A stretch of 64,000 nt of DNA, from the NCBI RefSeq assembly GCF_029168945.1, contig NC_083605.1, positions 23,759,280 through 23,823,279 of the forward strand, read 5' to 3'. The stretch comes from Cannabis sativa. Lineage: Eukaryota; Streptophyta; Magnoliopsida; Rosales; Cannabaceae. Position 1 is the stretch's first letter, and each line of letters opens with the position of its first letter. Shown here one piece after another: positions 1 through 11,926 of the stretch. The notes beneath the pieces are model-generated. The model saw nothing but the letters and a program-made list of their open reading frames with translations, made no database searches and was not told where the DNA came from. The position numbers and the translations under genes were made by a program.

Positions 1-880
1 ATAATATTGCTTGTAAGACTCATATAATTGGTTTTGATTAATCAATTATAATTCTCAAATTAGACTATGTCTATTTGTGAATTTTTCACTAAGTAAGGGC
101 AAAATTGTAAAGAAAGAGTTTTAGGGGCATATTTGTTAATTATGATACTTTGTATGGTTCAATTAATAAATATGATAAATGACAATATTATTTAATAATT
201 ATTTATAGTTATTAAATAGTTAGAATTAGCATTTAAATGGTTGAATTTGAAAACTGGCGTTTTTGAGAAAATCAGATGCAGAAAAGATAAAACTGCAAAA
301 TTGCAAAAAGTGAGGCCCAAATCCACTATGTAGGGCCGACCACTTTTGTAGGGAATTTAAACTGATATTTTCATTATTTTAATGCCAAATAATTCAAACC
401 TAACCCTAGTGGAATACTATAAATAGATAGTGAAGGCTTTAGGAAATTAACACTTAAATTTTGTATTTTTCCTTCAGAGAAAAACCTGAGCCTTTCTCTC
501 TCCCTATCTTTAGCCGCCACTTCTTCTTTCTCTTCCCTCTTGAATTTCGAAATTCTTAGTGTGAGAATAGTGCCCACACACAGCAAGTGATACCTCAATC
601 ATAGTGAGGAAGATCGTGAAGAAAGACATTCAACAAGGAGTTTCAGCACTAAAGAATCAGAGAAAGAGATCCAGGTTCAGATATTGATAATGCTATGCTA
701 CAGAAAAGAATCAAGGGCTAGATATCTGAACGGAAGGAGTCATTATATTCCGCTGCACCCAATGTAAGGTTTCCTAAACTTTATATGTGTTTATTTCATC
801 GTTTTAGAAAGTTCATATTTAGGGTGTTAATCGACATACTTGTGAGTAGATCTAAGATCCTGGTAAAATAATTTCCAACA
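1..880 (+). mobile_element. Copia-type LTR, 3' part (left end outside window)
   Basis: This is the 3' half of a long copia-type LTR. It ends in ATTTCCAACA at 880 and aligns closely with the 3' half of the complete solo LTR at 49670-51549. A TATA box (TATAAATA) lies at 418-425, followed by a CT-rich tract. The start and the left target duplication are outside the window, so solo LTR versus element end cannot be decided. Confidence 0.85.
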
Positions 881-1031
881 TAAAGCATATAGTAAAGGAT
901 GTTTCATAAATGTATTTATGAACTTGTTTTCCAGAAGTTTGGGTGGATTCAAATATAATACACTTGATCTGAAGATCAAGACAACAGATTTAAAATGCAC
1001 AATTTGTTTTATGTTAGTGCAAGTGGGAGTT
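881..1031 (+). mobile_element. Copia internal 3' end with polypurine tract
   Basis: These 151 bases lie between two LTRs. They end in GTGCAAGTGGGAGTT, the polypurine tract type found just upstream of the copia 3' LTRs at 9296 and, on the minus strand, 18781. They therefore look like the last non-coding stretch of a copia internal region. No primer binding site follows the LTR that ends at 880, so this LTR was either inserted here or joined by a deletion. Confidence 0.7.
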
Positions 1032-2826
1032 TGTTGGGTTTTGTGCCCTAAATAAAACCCATTACAATCTGATTAGTTATCAATATAAGAAATTTGAAGT
1101 GATTTATGTTTGCATGAATTTTACATGCTTATGGTTTAATATGTTTACTATATGCACAAAATCTGTTAAGTCCAGAAGATATATTTAATCACAATTACAG
1201 TATTGTCAACACAGTGGAATGTAATTGTGATTATATGATTCAAAAGACTAAGTCCTTGTTTCATCAGTGTTTTGGATTTACACTGATGTGATAATCAGCG
1301 ATGATGTGTACTTACACTTGGAGTAAGTGTTATGTTCTTTCCAGGACATTGGTAAAGTATACTAGTTTCGAATGTATGGAGTATACATTGGACTGGACCG
1401 ATATTGAACTTAGTTAAGATATTATAAACTTGTCGTTGTATCTTTCCAAGTCAATATCAGTAGTTGATCTTAGATTAAAAGAATCTAAATCCTTATATGC
1501 TTAGGTTCAACTCAGGAGTGCTATTCATGTTCTTTGATTTATTAGTTAAGCCTACTTTCTGGTCAGGGTGATACGTATGAGCTTAGTTAAATAGAAGTAA
1601 ATGGATGAGCTCTTATTTCAGTGACAAATTCATAGATCACTAAAACATCATTTACAGGTAGCTAAGTGTTTTAAGGGGCCAAATACATTGAGGGGTGAAA
1701 ACGGTAAAATTATCCCATCTCGATGTAAATCATCTATATAGAGGATCTTTAATCACATTAAGATTATAACAATGTTTAAATGAGATAGCATATCTATATC
1801 GTGAAACATATAGAATGCTCTATATAAGTCTGAGAGTGCAATTCTAAGTTCTAAGAGTGGATTCAACGAGGAATTAATAAGTAGGGATTTACTTAGTAAA
1901 TTCGGTTCACTTATTGGAAGCTCAGCATACAGATCCATGGTCCCCATTCTAGTTGAGACCATACTGCTTGTAAGACTCAATAATTGATTTGTAATTAATC
2001 AATTATAATTCTAAAATTAGACTATGTCTAATTTGTGAATTTTCACTAAGCAGGGGTGAAATTGTAAAGAAAAGAGATTCTATGTTTATTTATTAATTAA
2101 GAGACTCTATATGTCTAATTAATAATTAAATTAAATGACAATATTATTTAATAATCTATTTTAGTTATTAAATAATTAGTTTTGGCATTTAAATGGTTAG
2201 AATTGGAAAATTAACGTTTTTGAGAAAATAGAAATAAAAATTGTGAAAAATGCAAAATCCAAGTGAGGCCCAATAACACCTGTGGCCGGTCACTTGGGAA
2301 GCTTTTTCCAATTAATATTTTCATTATTTTAATGCCAAATAATTACTAACCTAAACCTAGTAGTTGCCTATAAATAGAAAAATGATGGCTGAGTCAAATA
2401 ACAAGTTTTTAATAAGTTTTTCAACAAGTTTTCTTCAGATTGCTTTTTTCAGAAAAACTAGCCTTCCACTTTCTCTCTCTATAGCCGACCCTATCTCTCT
2501 CTCTTTTCCTCTTCACAATTTCGAAACCTTAGTGATAGAGTAGTGCCCACACACAGCAAGTGGTACCTCAATCATAGATTGGAAGACTGTGAAGGATCAC
2601 ACACAAAGAGAAGGACATTCGGGCTCAGATCTTGATAATACTCTGCGACAGAAAGGATACAAGGGTTAGAGATCTGAGTGGAAGGAGTCATTATTCCGCT
2701 GCTACCAATGTAAGGTTTTCTTACCTTTATATGTGTTTAATTATCGTTTTAGAAAGTTCATATTTAGGGTGTTAAACAACATACTTGTGAGTAGATCTAA
2801 GATCCTGGTAAAATAAATATCCAACA
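1032..2826 (+). mobile_element. Copia-type LTR (1.8 kb)
   Basis: The LTR starts TGTTGGGTTTTGTGCCC and ends TATCCAACA, with a TATA box at 2369-2376. It is very similar to the solo LTR at 58998-60885 and clearly less similar to the copia 3' LTR at 9296-11187. It follows a polypurine tract directly, so it was formed as a 3' LTR. The flanks (GAGTT left, CCAGG right) are not a target duplication. It may or may not be the 5' LTR of the copia element downstream. Confidence 0.85.
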
Positions 2827-2925
2827 CCAGGTTGCAAGCAGCCTCTTTGGCCGAGCTTTCTGGGCCGTGCACCTTCCACTGCGCGCGCGAATGGTAGGCA
2901 GTGCATACCATCCGCATCAAATCTT
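2827..2925. other. GC-rich island after copia LTR
   Basis: About 100 bases with several GC dinucleotides (for example GCGCGCGC) lie between the LTR end and a poly-T run at 2926-2946. The base composition is unlike the AT-rich leader that follows. No tRNA-complementary primer site is seen right after the LTR, although one would be expected if that LTR were a functional 5' LTR. I do not recognise a gene. Confidence 0.4.
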
Positions 2926-3211
2926 TTTTTTTTTTTTTTTTTTTTTCAATTTTCTTCATTTTTTCATGCTTTTTCATGGAATTAATTTTGTATTTAGATT
3001 TTCATTTTTCATATTTCAAATATAATTATCAGAATTGAATTAATTAATATTTTTTTAAATTATTTTAAGATATTAGTTAAATTTGAATTTGAAAATAGGT
3101 AAAAATCTATCTTTTTGCTTAGTTTGTTATCTTATTTTTAAAATTTGATTATTTTATCTTTTTTTTTTTTAAATTTAAGGTCGGATATATAATATTTTAA
3201 ATTATTTAAAA

Positions 3212-3587
3212 GGGTAAATAGCGGCATAAGTACCCAAAGTTTTGAATTTGTAAGTGGCATAAACCCAATGGTTTTTTTTAGTGGCATAAGTACCCAATGC
3301 TTGTAAAACTGTAATTTTTTTCTATTTTTGTCAGTACAGACTCTGTTTTAAATTTATTAAAAAAAGATTTGGAAGTAACTGATACTACATATTTTCGTCC
3401 ATACCAAATAATCTAGAATTTGGGTCTTATATGTGTCATGTTTAAGATAATAACAGAGTCTGTACTGATAAAACTGGAAGAAAATTACAGGTCTATTAGC
3501 ATTGGGTACTTATGCCGCTAAAAAAAATCATTGGGTTTATGCCGCTTACAAACCTAAAACTTTTGGTACTTATGCCACTATTTACTC
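3212..3587. mobile_element. Mutator-like MITE (376 bp)
   Basis: The element starts GGGTAAATAGCGGCATAAG and ends with the inverted counterpart of GAGTAAATAGTGGCATAAG. Similarity between the arms extends roughly 130-150 bases inward, including GTCAGTACAGACTCTGTT on the left and AACAGAGTCTGTACTGA on the right. Identical 9-bp flanks TATTTAAAA at 3203-3211 and 3588-3596 form the target duplication. Nine-base duplications with long terminal inverted repeats are the hallmark of Mutator-type elements. It has no coding capacity, so it is non-autonomous. Confidence 0.85.
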
Positions 3588-4024
3588 TATTTAAAATAAA
3601 ATGAGCTAATTTGAAATTTAAAATAAGATTATTTTAATCAGAAAATTTTAAATTGAAATAAGATATTTTGCTAACTTTTTTTTTTTAAAAAAATTAAATT
3701 ATAAAATCAGAAAAATGATATTTATTTATCATTTTATTTAGAATATTTAATTTTAATTTAATAACATGAAATTCGAAAAGTTGTTAGCATTTTTTTTTGA
3801 AATAGATATTTAGGTTAGTTGAAACCTAATTTTTCAAATTTATAGGTTTAAATTTTAAATTAATTTTTTATTTTATTTCCGAAAAAATATATATTTTTTA
3901 TTTATTTAATTTTTTTCGAAATTAATTAATTAATTTAAATTTAAATAAATCCTATATCTAACTATCCAACTAGTTACATGTTTGCATGTTTTATATATTG
4001 TTTGATTATTAAACTTTTTTTTAT

Positions 4025-4575
4025 AAAACCTATTATTGTTTGATCTAAATTGCCATGGTGAACTTGTTGATAGATCTAATGATCTGATTTTTACCAATGG
4101 TTCAATTGTCAATAGGTCAAATAAATAATTTGTAACAGGTAAATTTTGCAATCTTCTTTCATCTGTGCCTAAACCTAGTAACATGATAGAATCCATCCAA
4201 ACCAGTGTGCCTGTGTGAGCCTATATGTTTGCTTTGGGCATAGATGCATATAGGTAACCCATTTAAAATTTGTAATTAAAATGGACTAGATTGCTAAATA
4301 AAATTATCACATCTTGATAGATTTTATTTAGGCCTAATTAGTATTTGGGCCTATTCAATTAATAACAGATGTTCATTTTAAGGTTAAATTTCTCTCTTTT
4401 GGGCCTTGTGTGAGAGTTAGGGGGCCATAGCAGTGGGTACGACATACTGAACCCAACCCTCCCTCACATGAACAACCCTAACTGTGAAGGCCTATTTGCC
4501 TGATTTGAATAACTGTACTAGGTTAATTAAACTAGTTTAACCTAATAAAATTGATTAGCAACATAATTAATTTCG
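4025..4575 (+). other. Conserved non-coding leader block of copia elements
   Basis: About 550 bases without a plausible reading frame align along their length with the reverse complement of 32320-32832 in the minus-strand copia element. Shared landmarks include TCTCTTTTGGGCCTTGTGTG and GTGGGTACGACATACTGAAC. Neighbouring leader sequence is much less alike. The role is unknown; candidates are packaging, dimerisation or translation signals. Confidence 0.6.
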
Positions 4576-5420
4576 AAATATATGAAATTAATTTTTCATT
4601 TGATTATTTTGAAATTAATTTAGAAAAACACACTTAGTTTAATGAAATTTAAATTCAAGATAAACTAAATGAATTTTTCTGTATTTAATTAAATAAGAAT
4701 TAATAACTAATTAGATTCTTCTAGATACTTAGTTATTTAATATTTTATTAAAATATATTTAAGTTGACAATTAGTTATTTATAACTAATTTTGGATCAAC
4801 TTGAATTTGAATATTTTTGAAATTCATAATTAAGTTGAGATATTCTAAAAATTAGTTATTGGAGGATTCTTTAAAATATTGTTTTAAGTTGAAAGTTTGT
4901 TAATTTTGGATCAACTTAAAATGGAATATTTTTTCAAATTAAGTGGTTAGTAACTTAATTTGTTATTTAATTAAATTTTTGAAAATAATTTAAGTTGGAA
5001 ATTTAGTTATTTTAGAACAACTTAAATTAGATGATTTTTAAATATTTATTTTATTATATTTTAATTTATTTATTTTTCAAATTTTATATATTTATATATA
5101 ATTTTCAAAAATTAAATTAAAGTTGAAAATTAATTATTTAATTAATTTTGGACCAACTTTAAATTAAGTAATTTTCATTATTCAAATATATAAAATATAT
5201 AGATTAAAATAAATGATTAATTAAAAAATTACATTGTTTTAAATAATGAGCTTTAATCAAGAGATATTCGATCTCCATTGTTGGTCTTACAATAGTTAAA
5301 TATTTTCAATATAACCTCGAGACGCTAGAATTCGTCCCCCTCATGGATGGTTATTCGTTGAAAGCATTTAACAACGTAAGATCTCATATGATAAGTATTT
5401 TTGTAAGTTTTCGTCTCTAT

Positions 5421-5645
5421 TAGACTCTCCCCTACGGTGACTACTTAGAGATAAACTTACAAAATATGAAACAATGGTGGAAGTTCATAAAATGAGAATA
5501 ACCTTGATTATTGCCTACCGGGACAACGTTGGATTATCATTTTGATCGAATAAAAGGTTTCTAAAATGGTGTCCATTTTAGATGAGCTGACTACTCTATT
5601 CAACTAATGTTATCTTTGACTCTCGCCTATCGGGACACTGGATTT
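5421..5645 (+). other. Copia leader motif cluster (CCGGGACA type)
   Basis: Two copies of a short motif lie here, TTGCCTACCGGGACAACG near 5511 and CTCGCCTATCGGGACACTGG near 5621, together with CTCCCCTACGGTGAC near 5427. The minus-strand copia leader has counterparts CTCGCCTAAACGGGACAACG and CTCGCCTAAACGGGACACTG (reverse complement of about 30840-30865 and 30730-30755). Conservation of both the motif and its doubling suggests a leader signal of unknown function. Confidence 0.4.
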
Positions 5646-5688
5646 CATTATGTTGGGAACCTTAGAAAATAATAAATATATTTAGTTT

Positions 5689-6114
5689 TTGGAATTTTTG
5701 CAAACATATTTGCTATACTTGGTATTTTCTGAATTAGTGTATGAATTTATGGAACCAAATGATTTACTTCTGTTTATTGATTTTGTAGTGTCAAAAATGT
5801 CCAACCCACACCCTAATCCTCATCTAGAATATGCCTTTAGGAATAAACTTCAAAGTGTGAAGATGACTCCTGGTCAGAGTATCACTTCACACTTGCTCAT
5901 GATGAGCATGAAATTCCAGAAAGCAGCTAAGCTGAGAATTGTTTTATCTGAAGAGCAGAGAGTTCATTGCTCCGACAATCCTACTACTTCAAGCTCAGTT
6001 GAGAAGAATCGAGAAAGTGATTCCACTTACTCAGATTATCCTTCACAACAAATTGAACCCGCAATAAGAACAATCCAAAAACGGTTAAGCAATGATGCTT
6101 TAGTTTTTGAATAA
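5689..6114 (+). pseudogene. Copia gag remnant
   Basis: A 141-residue reading frame carries text typical of copia capsid proteins, with a stretch like NPHLEYAFRNKLQSVKM followed by a region rich in polar residues. No CCHC zinc knuckle is visible. The length is far below a usual copia Gag of about 250-350 residues, and the sequence runs into a stop just before the protease motif. It sits directly upstream of pol in the same orientation, as expected for copia. It is a degenerate fragment, not a working gene. Confidence 0.55.
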
Positions 6115-9100
6115 TGTGTTTTAGAAAATGATAAATCCATCTGGATTCTTGATTCTGGATCTACAAACCATGTCAGTTGTTCATTGCAATTGCTTGAAAA
6201 CTGGAATTATTTGAAATTCAGAGAGTTGAAACTTAAAGTTGGTAATGGCGAAATGGTATCAGTTAGAGCTAGAGGAAAAGCCAAACTCAAGTTTTAGAAT
6301 AGAATTTTGGAATTAGACAATGTCTTATTCATTCCAAATTTCAGTAGAAACTTGATTTCTGTTTCATGCTTACAATTGCAACAAAACAAATTAGATTTTT
6401 TGAGTTCTGGTTCTACCATTTCTCGAAATGACATTCAAATTTGTGTTACATCGATGGAACAGGGGCTTTATGTTCTAAGACTAGAAGAACCATTTGTGCT
6501 TAATAACGAACTGTTTAAAGTAGCTAAACCTAGAAACCACAAAAAGCAAAAGATCGATAATGAAGATGAAACATATCTATGGCACTTATGTCTTGGTCAT
6601 ATAGGCTATGATAGACTTCACAGGTTAACCAAAGGTGGTCCATTAAAAAATGTCACCTTAGGTGAATTACCAGTTTGTGAATCTTGCCTAGAAGGAAAAA
6701 TGACAAAATGTTCTTTCTCTGCAAAGGGAGAGCGTGCCAAGGAACCACTAGGTATAGTACATTCAGATCTTTGTGGACCACTGAATGTCAAAGTTAGAGG
6801 TGGTTATGAGTACTTTGTCACTTTCATCGACGATTACTCTAGATATGGTCATATTTACCTAATGCATAAGAAATCTGAAACGTTTGAAAATTTTCAGGAA
6901 TTTCTAGCATTGGCTCAAAACCTATTGGATAAAACTTTAAAGATCTTGCGAGCTGATAGGGGTGGAGAATATATGGATTTGTAGTTCAAAGATCATTTAA
7001 TTGAACTTGGCATTGAATCCCAATTGACTGCCCCTATCACTCCACAACAAAATGGAGTTGCAGAAAGAAGAAAATGAACGCTTTTGGAAATGGTTAGGTC
7101 CATGCTTAGCTACTCAACTCTACCTACGTCCTTCCGTTGATATGCAATTCAGATGGCAACTGACATTTTAAATGTTGTTCCATCTAAATCAGTCCTAAGA
7201 CACCTTTAGAATTGTGGAATGGACGTATACCTAGTTTACGCCATTACAGAATCTGGGAGTGCCCTACTCATGTCTTAAGAAAGAAAGATGGCAAACTAGA
7301 AAAGCGAACTGAGGTTTGCATGTTTGTTGGAAATTCTAAAGAGACTAGGGGTGGACAATTTTATAGTCGCAAGGATGATAAAGTGTTCGTTTCCACAAAC
7401 ACCACTTTCCTTGAAGATGACTATATTAAGAATTTCAAGCCACAAAGCAAAGTAGTATTGGAGGAAATGCTTTCAGATATAAATTCTTCTAATGTACCAT
7501 CCTCTTCTACTCAAGTAGAGGATAATCCCACTTCCTTGGTTGAACCTTTGCAAGTTAATACAATTGAGAAATCTACCACTAATGTTCCTGTTCAGAAGAT
7601 CACCGCTCCTCGTCGTAGTGGGAGGGTTTCTACTAAACCATCTCGTTATGGCTTGGATGGTGAAATCAATATGGTTGTTGGTGACGGTATTGATGACGAC
7701 CCATTAACCTATAAACAGGCAATGGCAAGTCCAGAATAGAAACAATGGTCAACCTGCATGGATTCAGAAATGGATTCCATGAGAAAGAACAAAGTCTGGG
7801 AATATGTAGACTCACCCGATGACTATCGTCCAATTGGATGTAAGTGGGTCTACAAAAAGAAAAGAGGCGCTGGAGGCAAAGTCAAAACTTTTAAAGTTAG
7901 ACTGGTCGCCAAGGGTTATACCCAAAGAGAAGGCGTGGACTATGAGGAAACTTTTAGTACGGTCGCCATGCTCAAATCCATCCGAATTCTTCTCTCCATA
8001 GTAGCCGCTTTCGATTATGAAATTTGGCAAATGGATGTCAAGACAACATTCCTTAACATAATTCTTGAAGAAACCATCTATATGGAGCAACCAGAAGGCT
8101 ATGTTCTTCCAAGGCAGGAAAAGAAAGTTAACAAACTTAACAGGTCCATTTATGGACTTAAGCAAGCTTCTCGCTCTTGGAACAAAAAGTTTGATGAAAT
8201 CATCAAAACCTACAGCTTTCTTCAGAATGAAGATGAACCTTGTGTTTACCAACTCAAGGAGAATCAAGTGGTAGTTTCCTAGTCCTTTATGTTGATGACA
8301 TTTTGATTATTAGCAACAGTATCAAGAAAATGACTGACATCAAGGAATGGCTTGACACTCAATTCAAAATGAAGGATTTGGGTGAAGCTGCATATGTTCT
8401 TGGAATTCAGATTATCAAAAACTGAAAGAACAGATCTGTTGCTCTCTCTCAAACAACTTACACAGATAAGGTTTTAGAGAGATTCTCAAAGAAAAACACC
8501 AAAGGGGCACAAATGCCTTCTAGATTTGGTGTTCGTCTGTCTAAGGAACAGTGTCCCACTGATCCTCAAGAGATAGAGGACATGAGAAGGGTTCCTTATG
8601 CTTCAGCAGTTGGAAGTCTAATGCATACAATATGTTATGCACTAGACCTGACATCTATTATGCAGTAGGAATTGTGAGCAGGTATCAGACAAATCCAGGA
8701 TAGGAACATTGGAATGCTGTTAAGCATATTCTGAAGTATTTCAAAAATACAAGGCAATTCGTGTTAGTCTACAACGGTGGTGCTTTGAATCCCGCAGGCT
8801 ATACTGATTCAGATTTTTAGGCATGTCTTGATGACAGGAAATCTACATATGGGATGGTGTTTACTCTTGGGGGTGGAGCAGTGGTTTGGAGAAGTGCTAA
8901 ACAAACCGCAATTTCAAACTCTACCATGAAGGCAGAATACATAGTTGCTGCGGAGGCTACTAAGGAACTTGTCTGGCTTAGAAAGTTCTTCACAGGACTC
9001 GGTGTTGTTCCTGGAATGGAAAAACCACTCATTTTGCTTTGTGATAACACTGGAGCCATAGCCAACGGTAAAGAGCCTCGAAGCCACAAGAGAAGCAAAC

Positions 9101-9237
9101 ACATAGAAAGGAAATATCACATCATCAGAGAGTATGTGGCAAGAGGGGATGTACTGGTGGAAAAAGTGGACACTGAGGACAACCTAACTGATCCATTCAC
9201 CAAAGTTTTGGCAGGAACTGCATTTGAAAAGCATTGA
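6115..9237 (+). pseudogene. Copia pol remnant (protease, integrase, reverse transcriptase, RNase H)
   Basis: Domain order PR-INT-RT-RH identifies Ty1/copia. Protease has WILDSGSTNHV near 6142. Integrase has the HHCC finger (HLCLGHIGYDRL ... CESCLEGKM, about 6580-6700) and catalytic parts HSDLCGP, RADRGGEYMDL and NGVAERRK. The reverse transcriptase begins near 7758 and has the catalytic LYVDDIL near 8285. RNase H (about 8800-9237) has YTDSDF, KQTAISNSTMKAEY and RSKHIERKYH. Several stops and at least two frameshifts (about 7150-7210 and 8275) break it, so no polyprotein can be made. It ends about 60 bp before the 3' LTR and is followed by the polypurine tract. Confidence 0.9.
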
Positions 9238-9284
9238 CTGAATTTAGGATTAATTGAAATGTACTAATTGTTTTATATTAGTGT

Positions 9285-9295
9285 AAGTGGGAGTT
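9285..9295 (+). other. Copia polypurine tract
   Basis: AAGTGGGAGTT directly precedes the LTR start TGTTGGG. It is the plus-strand priming site used in reverse transcription, and the same motif precedes the LTR at 1032. Confidence 0.8.
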
Positions 9296-10833
9296 TGTTG
9301 GGCTTTGTGCCCTATATAAAACTCTATTTCAATGTAATGTTTATCATTTTATTATCAATAAAGAGACAAAAGTATTTTTCATCACTTATTTAGTGTGTCA
9401 TTTAGTTCATGTGATCATTTATATGTTTATTTGATTTATAAATTCATACAAATCCTTATCACATTGATATTCTTGTTTATAGTGTCGTCAGCACAGTGGA
9501 AAGTAACCAAGATTATGTGATTAGATGTATTCCTAGATTTATCAGTACACAGGGTTTAACTGATATGATAATCTACAACATAGTTTACTTGCACCTTTGA
9601 TAAGTGCTATGTCCTTTCCAGGGCATTGGTTAAAGTAAAGCTTGGGTTGGATGCATGGAGTATGCATTGGAAGGGATCAATATTGAACTTGAATTAGATA
9701 TGATGAATTTACCGTAATATCTATTCAATTCAATATCACCTAGTTGATCCTAGATCAAATGATCTTAATCCTGACATGGTTAGGTTCAATCTCAAGAGTA
9801 TTATTCATGTTCTTTGATTTGTTAGTTAAGCCTACTTTTTGGTCAGGGTGATATGTACATTTTGGGAACATGGTAGTGCAATTGAGTGGGAGAGCTAATC
9901 ATAGATATGGAATCTATAGCTTCTATATGGACATAGAAGTGAAATGATGATTTCCTTCGAGCTTGGCTAAACAGAGATAAATGGTTGAGTACTCATTTCA
10001 GTGATTATGTTAGTTCACTGAAATATCATTTATAGGTGGCTAAGTGTTTTAAGGATAAAATACATTGAAGGGTATAACAGTAAATTAATCCCTATGCAAT
10101 GTAAATCATCTATAGAGGATCGTAGATTATTGGGATTATAACAATGGATAATTAATAGCGTATCTATATCGTGAAACATATAGAGCGTTCTATATAACTG
10201 AGAGTGCAATTCTAAGTTCTATGGTGGATGCAATGAGGAATTAATAAGTTAGTGGATTTACTTGGTAAATTCTAGATCTGCTTATTAGAAACTCGTATAT
10301 ATAGGCCCATGGTCTCCATACTAGTTGAGACAATACTGCTTGTAAGACTCAGTTAGTTAATTTTAATCAATCAATTATAATTCTAAAATTAGACTATGTC
10401 TAGTTTATGAATTTTCACTAAGCTAGGGCTTAATTGTGAAGAAAAGAGATTCTAGGGTTTATTTGTTAATTAAGAGACTTTATTAAGTCTAATTAATAAA
10501 TATATTTAATGGGAATTTTATTTAATAATTAATTTTAATTATTGAATAATTAGTTTTGGCATTTAAGTGGTTAAATTAGAAAAATGACATTTTTTGAGAA
10601 AATAAGATGAATAATTGGAAAAATAGCAAAATTGCAAAGTGGGGCCCAATATCCATGGCCAGCCACTTGAGGAGCAATTTACCATTTTATTTTTTCATTA
10701 TTTTAATGCTAAATAAATCTAACCTAACCCTAGGTGGTTTCCTATAAATATGTAGTGATGGCTTCAAAGAAAAAGATGATGATAACACTTTCCTTCAGTA
10801 AAATTTGAGCCATCTTTTCTATACCTAATTCGA

Positions 10834-10868
<35 letters not shown>

Positions 10869-11187
10869 TCTCTTCAAACTAAACCCTAGAGTGATTAGAG
10901 TAAGTGCCCATACACATCAAGTAGTACTCAATCATAGTGTGGAAGGCTGTGAAGAATCCAAATTCAAGAGAAGGAGATTCATGCTCAGATCTTGGTGATA
11001 CTCTATTACAAAAAGGATACAAGGGTTAGAGATCTGAGCGGAAGGAGCCATTATAATTCCGCTTCACCCACTGTAAGGTTTCTGAAACTTTTTTTGTTTT
11101 TATTTCATATCGTTTTAGAAGTTCATGTTTAGGCTGTTAAAAACATACTTGTTAGTAAATCTAGATCCTGGTAAAATAATTGCAACA
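9296..11187 (+). mobile_element. Copia 3' LTR (1.9 kb)
   Basis: It starts TGTTGGGCTTTGTGCCC and ends TTGCAACA, with a TATA box at 10743-10750 and a CT microsatellite in the transcribed part. It follows the copia polypurine tract and so is the 3' LTR of the plus-strand element. It differs clearly from the LTR at 1032-2826, so the two are either an old pair or belong to different insertions. Tat gag begins right after it, cut mid-gene, showing that copia sequence inserted into Tat. Confidence 0.88.
10838..10864. repeat. (CT)n microsatellite
   Basis: About 27 bases of uninterrupted CT repeat in the transcribed leader of the copia LTR. Other copia LTRs here have shorter CT-rich tracts at this place. 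Confidence 0.9.
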
Positions 11188-11926
11188 ATTTATTCTTGAC
11201 GCACTTCCAAGCCACAATAACGTACAAACTGCCTTATACAACACTAGCTAATATCAAAGTGAGTCCTTATAGGATTATTTTAAACGTTTTAACGTTGAAG
11301 TAGCCAAAGTGGAGAAGGCTGTCAAGTCTTCGTTGGTGTGTATGTTAATTATAGGTGTCTTTACAAGAACTGATTTTTGGAAGGAGTTACAAGCTCGAAG
11401 ACCAAAGTCGTTGGTGGAATTCTTTGCCATGGTCGAGCCACATAAGAGAATTGAGAACTCTTTGGTTGAACTGGAAAGGGGGAAGGAGAAACGTGAGTCA
11501 CCTATACCGCGATCACGCTCTCGAAGTCCCAGAGGTAGAAGCCCAAGAAGACGCAACCCCCAGAGGCAGCGAAGTCCAAAGCTCGCCAAGTCTCCGCCTA
11601 AGAAGGAAAGTTCTCCAAAGAGAAGAGGAGGTCCACGCTTTGTCAATTACACTGAATTGGCATTTCCTCGTGATCACATTTATGCGATTGAAGAGAAAAA
11701 TGGAGTCTTCAGAAAGCCTCCACTAATTAGAGGAAATCGTGACAAAAGGGATCCAAAAAAGTTTTGCAAGTATCATAAGGACATTGACCATACCACTCTG
11801 GAATGTTGGTTCCTCCAGGATGAAATTGAAAAACGGATTAGATGAGGAAAGTTTGGTAAATACAAGAAGAACGGAGATACTCATCCCAAGTGGATGAAAA
11901 TGACGACACAAATAATGTGAGTGGTT
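11188..11926 (+). pseudogene. Tat-lineage Ty3/gypsy gag remnant (5' truncated)
   Basis: The reading frame enters in mid-gene at the copia LTR border. It contains a capsid-like part (DYFKRFNVEVAKVEKAV), an arginine/serine-rich stretch (SRSRSPRGRSPRRR) and a zinc-knuckle-like ending CKYHKDIDHTTLEC typical of Tat Gag. Stops occur early (about 11255) and near 11842. The N-terminal half must lie left of the copia cluster, outside the window. The wrapped reading into protease and then RT in the same orientation supports the Tat assignment. Confidence 0.75.

Larger units (their letters stand above)
2926..5688 (+). mobile_element. Copia element, long untranslated AT-rich leader
   Basis: This stretch has no supported reading frame. 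It leads into copia gag remnants and corresponds to the minus-strand leader at 30661-33841 of the other copia element. It contains a MITE (3212-3587), a conserved block (4025-4575) and a motif-rich part (5230-5660). The remainder is AT-rich with poly-A and poly-T runs, and I see nothing else in it. Confidence 0.65.

Noticed and set aside
1753..1980. 75-residue minus-strand frame also seen near 59824-60018
   Set aside because: Same explanation: similar copia LTRs give similar chance frames.
7812..8267. 151-residue open frame on the minus strand
   Set aside because: It lies fully opposite the copia RT region and has no family features; it is a shadow of the real coding strand.
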